Shown here piece after piece: positions 6,024 through 7,147 of a stretch of DNA of 7,147 bases. The position numbers and the translations under genes were made by a program. Positions within the stretch are counted from its first letter, which is position 1; every line of letters starts with the position of its first letter. The DNA comes from Candidatus Glassiibacteriota bacterium (lineage in GTDB: Bacteria > Gemmatimonadota > Glassbacteria > GWA2-58-10), in NCBI GenBank assembly GCA_016934095.1, contig JAFGTO010000023.1, forward strand, positions 1 to 7,147, in the 5' to 3' direction. The notes under the pieces were generated by a model. The model saw only the letters and a program-made list of their open reading frames with translations, had not been told where the DNA came from and searched no databases.

Positions 6024-6341
6024 TCAGTCCTCCACCACCACGGCGGTGCCGAAAGCCAGGATCTCCGCGGCGTTCTGCATCAGCGAGCTGGTAGTGAACC
6101 TCATGCGGGTTATGGCATTGGCGCCCTGGGCGCGGGCATCCTCGACCATCCGGTCCAGGGCCTGTTCCCTGGATTCCGCGATGGCCTTGGTATAGTCGGT
6201 GATCTCCCCGCCGACCATGTTGCGGAAGACGGCCAGGATGTCGCGGCCCAGGTGGCGGGCACGGATGGTGTTGCCCTTGGCCAGGCCGATGACCCTGACA
6301 GTTTTTTTGCCGGGGATGTTTTCCGTGGTGGTTACGATCAT
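6024..6341 (-). CDS. ybjQ: YbjQ/UPF0145 family protein (PF01906)
   Basis: The 105 residues cover the whole family. Hallmarks are the beta-strand start MIVTTTENI, GLAKGNTIRARHLGRDI (19-35), GGEITDYTKAI (44-54), a helix with the conserved ARAQGANAI segment (69-77), and the closing EILAFGTAVVVE. Family members are small cytosolic proteins reported to form ring-like oligomers. They are often labelled putative heavy-metal binding, but no firm function is established and no Cys cluster is visible here. The ATG overlaps the anti-sigma stop as ATGA, so translation is coupled. A role linked to the sigma/anti-sigma pair is an inference from position alone. Confidence 0.93.
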   Translation of the reverse strand: MIVTTTENIPGKKTVRVIGLAKGNTIRARHLGRDILAVFRNMVGGEITDYTKAIAESREQALDRMVEDARAQGANAITRMRFTTSSLMQNAAEILAFGTAVVVED

Positions 6342-6784
6342 TTCTCGACCTCCTTGTATTTATCGGTTTTACGGATAAAGAGGCGCTCGCGCAGTACCGA
6401 GATGAAAAGGATGACAGCTCCCAGGACCGCTGCACAGACCCCGAGCTTAAGCAGCAGCGGCTCCCCGGAGCGCAGCAGGAAATCCCGGATGAAATGGAAT
6501 GCTCCGTAGGCCAGGAGGATTATCGCCCCCACTGAGGCGAGCACCCAGCCCAGTCCCCTCTCGAGGCGGTTGTAAACCTGTTCCCAGTACATTTTCCAGA
6601 CCTCCTCCTCAGGTTGAGCGAACTGCATGCCGGAGGTTATTTCTTTCAGCTTCTGCAGGGAGTCCAGCTCGCTGCGGCAGGCGCTGCACCCGGCAAGGTG
6701 CCGCTCGACCTCCTGGTGCTCTTCCGGTCCCAGCTCGCCGTCGAGGTACTCCATAATCTGCAGGCGAAACTTATCGCAGGTCAT
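6338..6784 (-). CDS. Membrane anti-sigma factor with zf-HC2 domain
   Basis: The 148-residue protein is predicted to hold the sigma factor encoded just upstream in an inactive complex at the cytoplasmic face of the membrane. The N-terminal anti-sigma zinc-finger domain has the pattern C3, H29, C33, C36 (HLAGCSAC), preceded by the typical MEYLDGELGPEE segment. A linker of about 40 residues leads to two hydrophobic segments at about 78-99 and 110-131, then a basic cytosolic tail (RERLFIRKTDKYK). Both ends should be inside, leaving only about 10 residues outside. Any sensing is therefore likely within the membrane or through the zinc finger (CxxC redox) rather than by a large external domain. It starts 3 nt after the sigma stop and overlaps ybjQ by 4 nt. 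GGAG about 9 nt upstream supports the ATG. Confidence 0.92.
   Translation of the reverse strand: MTCDKFRLQIMEYLDGELGPEEHQEVERHLAGCSACRSELDSLQKLKEITSGMQFAQPEEEVWKMYWEQVYNRLERGLGWVLASVGAIILLAYGAFHFIRDFLLRSGEPLLLKLGVCAAVLGAVILFISVLRERLFIRKTDKYKEVEK
6348..6355 (-). promoter_or_regulatory. Strong ribosome binding site of ybjQ inside the anti-sigma gene
   Basis: AAGGAGGT stands 6 nt before the ybjQ ATG, a near-complete match to the 16S tail, within codons for the last residues of the anti-sigma factor. It suggests ybjQ is translated at a higher rate than the gene before it. Confidence 0.85.
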
Positions 6785-6787
6785 CGC

Positions 6788-7147
6788 TCAGCTCTCCATT
6801 CGATCTAGCACGCCGCCCAGCTTCTGTTTCAAGGCCGTGCGGGCGCGGTACAGCCTGGAAGCCACGCTGCCCCTGGGTATGCCCAGCAGGCCCGAGATCT
6901 CGCGGTAGTCCATCCCCTGGAAGTGCTGCATCACCAGGATCTCCTGCAGCTCCAGCGGCAGCTTGCAGATCGCCTCCCAGACCCGCCTGGTCAGCTCGGC
7001 CCGTTCGGGGTCCTCCCCGGCGGGGTCGACAGGCTCCAGCGGGAAAGCCGGGTCATCCAGGGAATCCAGCAGGCCCCTCCTGGCTTTTTTCAGGAAATTG
7101 AACGCCTCGTTCCGCAGGATAGCATAGAACCAGGCGGGGAACCGCTC
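6788..7147 (-). CDS. ECF-type sigma-70 factor, C-terminal part (5' end outside window)
   Basis: Reading in from the right edge, 119 codons are open and end in TGA. The first visible residues, PAWFYAILRNEAFNFLKKARR, are the end of sigma region 2 (2.3/2.4, -10 melting and recognition). An acidic, Pro-rich linker follows. Region 4 then runs from LPLELQEILVM through YREISGLLGIPRGSVASRLYRAR, the -35-binding helix-turn-helix. ECF sigma factors are usually 170-200 residues, so roughly the first 60-70 are missing. The gene is followed after 3 nt by its anti-sigma factor, the usual order for this family. Regulated promoters and the inducing signal cannot be read here. Confidence 0.93.
   Translation of the reverse strand, partial: ERFPAWFYAILRNEAFNFLKKARRGLLDSLDDPAFPLEPVDPAGEDPERAELTRRVWEAICKLPLELQEILVMQHFQGMDYREISGLLGIPRGSVASRLYRARTALKQKLGGVLDRMES

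Noticed and set aside
5824..6435. 203-codon minus-strand frame covering ybjQ and the gap
   Set aside because: It overlaps ybjQ out of frame; YbjQ has clear family motifs and a strong ribosome binding site, and this frame has neither.

Overview
The window is GC-rich (G or C dominates third codon positions), and every gene I can support lies on the minus strand, so it reads right to left. The style is that of a free-living, probably Gram-negative, high-GC bacterium: an ECF sigma/anti-sigma pair, a Sec-exported gamma-glutamyltransferase and a cytosolic uronidase. There is no rRNA, tRNA or phylogenetic marker here, so I do not assign a phylum.

Right-hand module (about 6024-7147): the C-terminal 119 residues of an ECF sigma factor cut by the window edge, a zinc-finger anti-sigma factor with two membrane segments, and a small YbjQ-family protein. 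The first two are 3 nt apart. The second pair overlaps by ATGA, and ybjQ has a near-perfect ribosome binding site inside the anti-sigma gene. This is a translationally coupled operon, closed by GC-rich hairpins with no U-tract in the gap that follows.

Central module (3984-5898): a recognisable sigma-70-type promoter, a short leader with a small hairpin and T-run, then a family 2 glycoside hydrolase of the beta-glucuronidase type. It has the NEP acid/base, the TEFG nucleophile and the NxK motif that reads the uronic acid carboxylate. A 383-bp non-coding gap follows (3601-3983). It is packed with inverted repeats: a perfect 24-bp pair, a 13-bp pair, a 12-bp pair next to the next gene's ribosome binding site, and a looser outer pair that could bound a small non-autonomous element.

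Left-hand module (115-3600): a DUF2264 protein that starts with TTG, and 57 bp later a gamma-glutamyltranspeptidase with a signal peptide that also starts with TTG. At the left edge is AT-rich non-coding DNA with a 10-codon open frame behind a strong Shine-Dalgarno, running into an 11-bp hairpin.

The most coherent reading is carbohydrate catabolism: GH2 uronidase plus DUF2264, a fold family tied to glycan breakdown. A periplasmic GGT follows in the same direction, beside an unrelated stress-response sigma operon. I did not find a CRISPR array, a transposase, or a clearly new multi-gene system. The intergenic repeat block and the DUF2264/glucuronidase pairing most deserve a second look.
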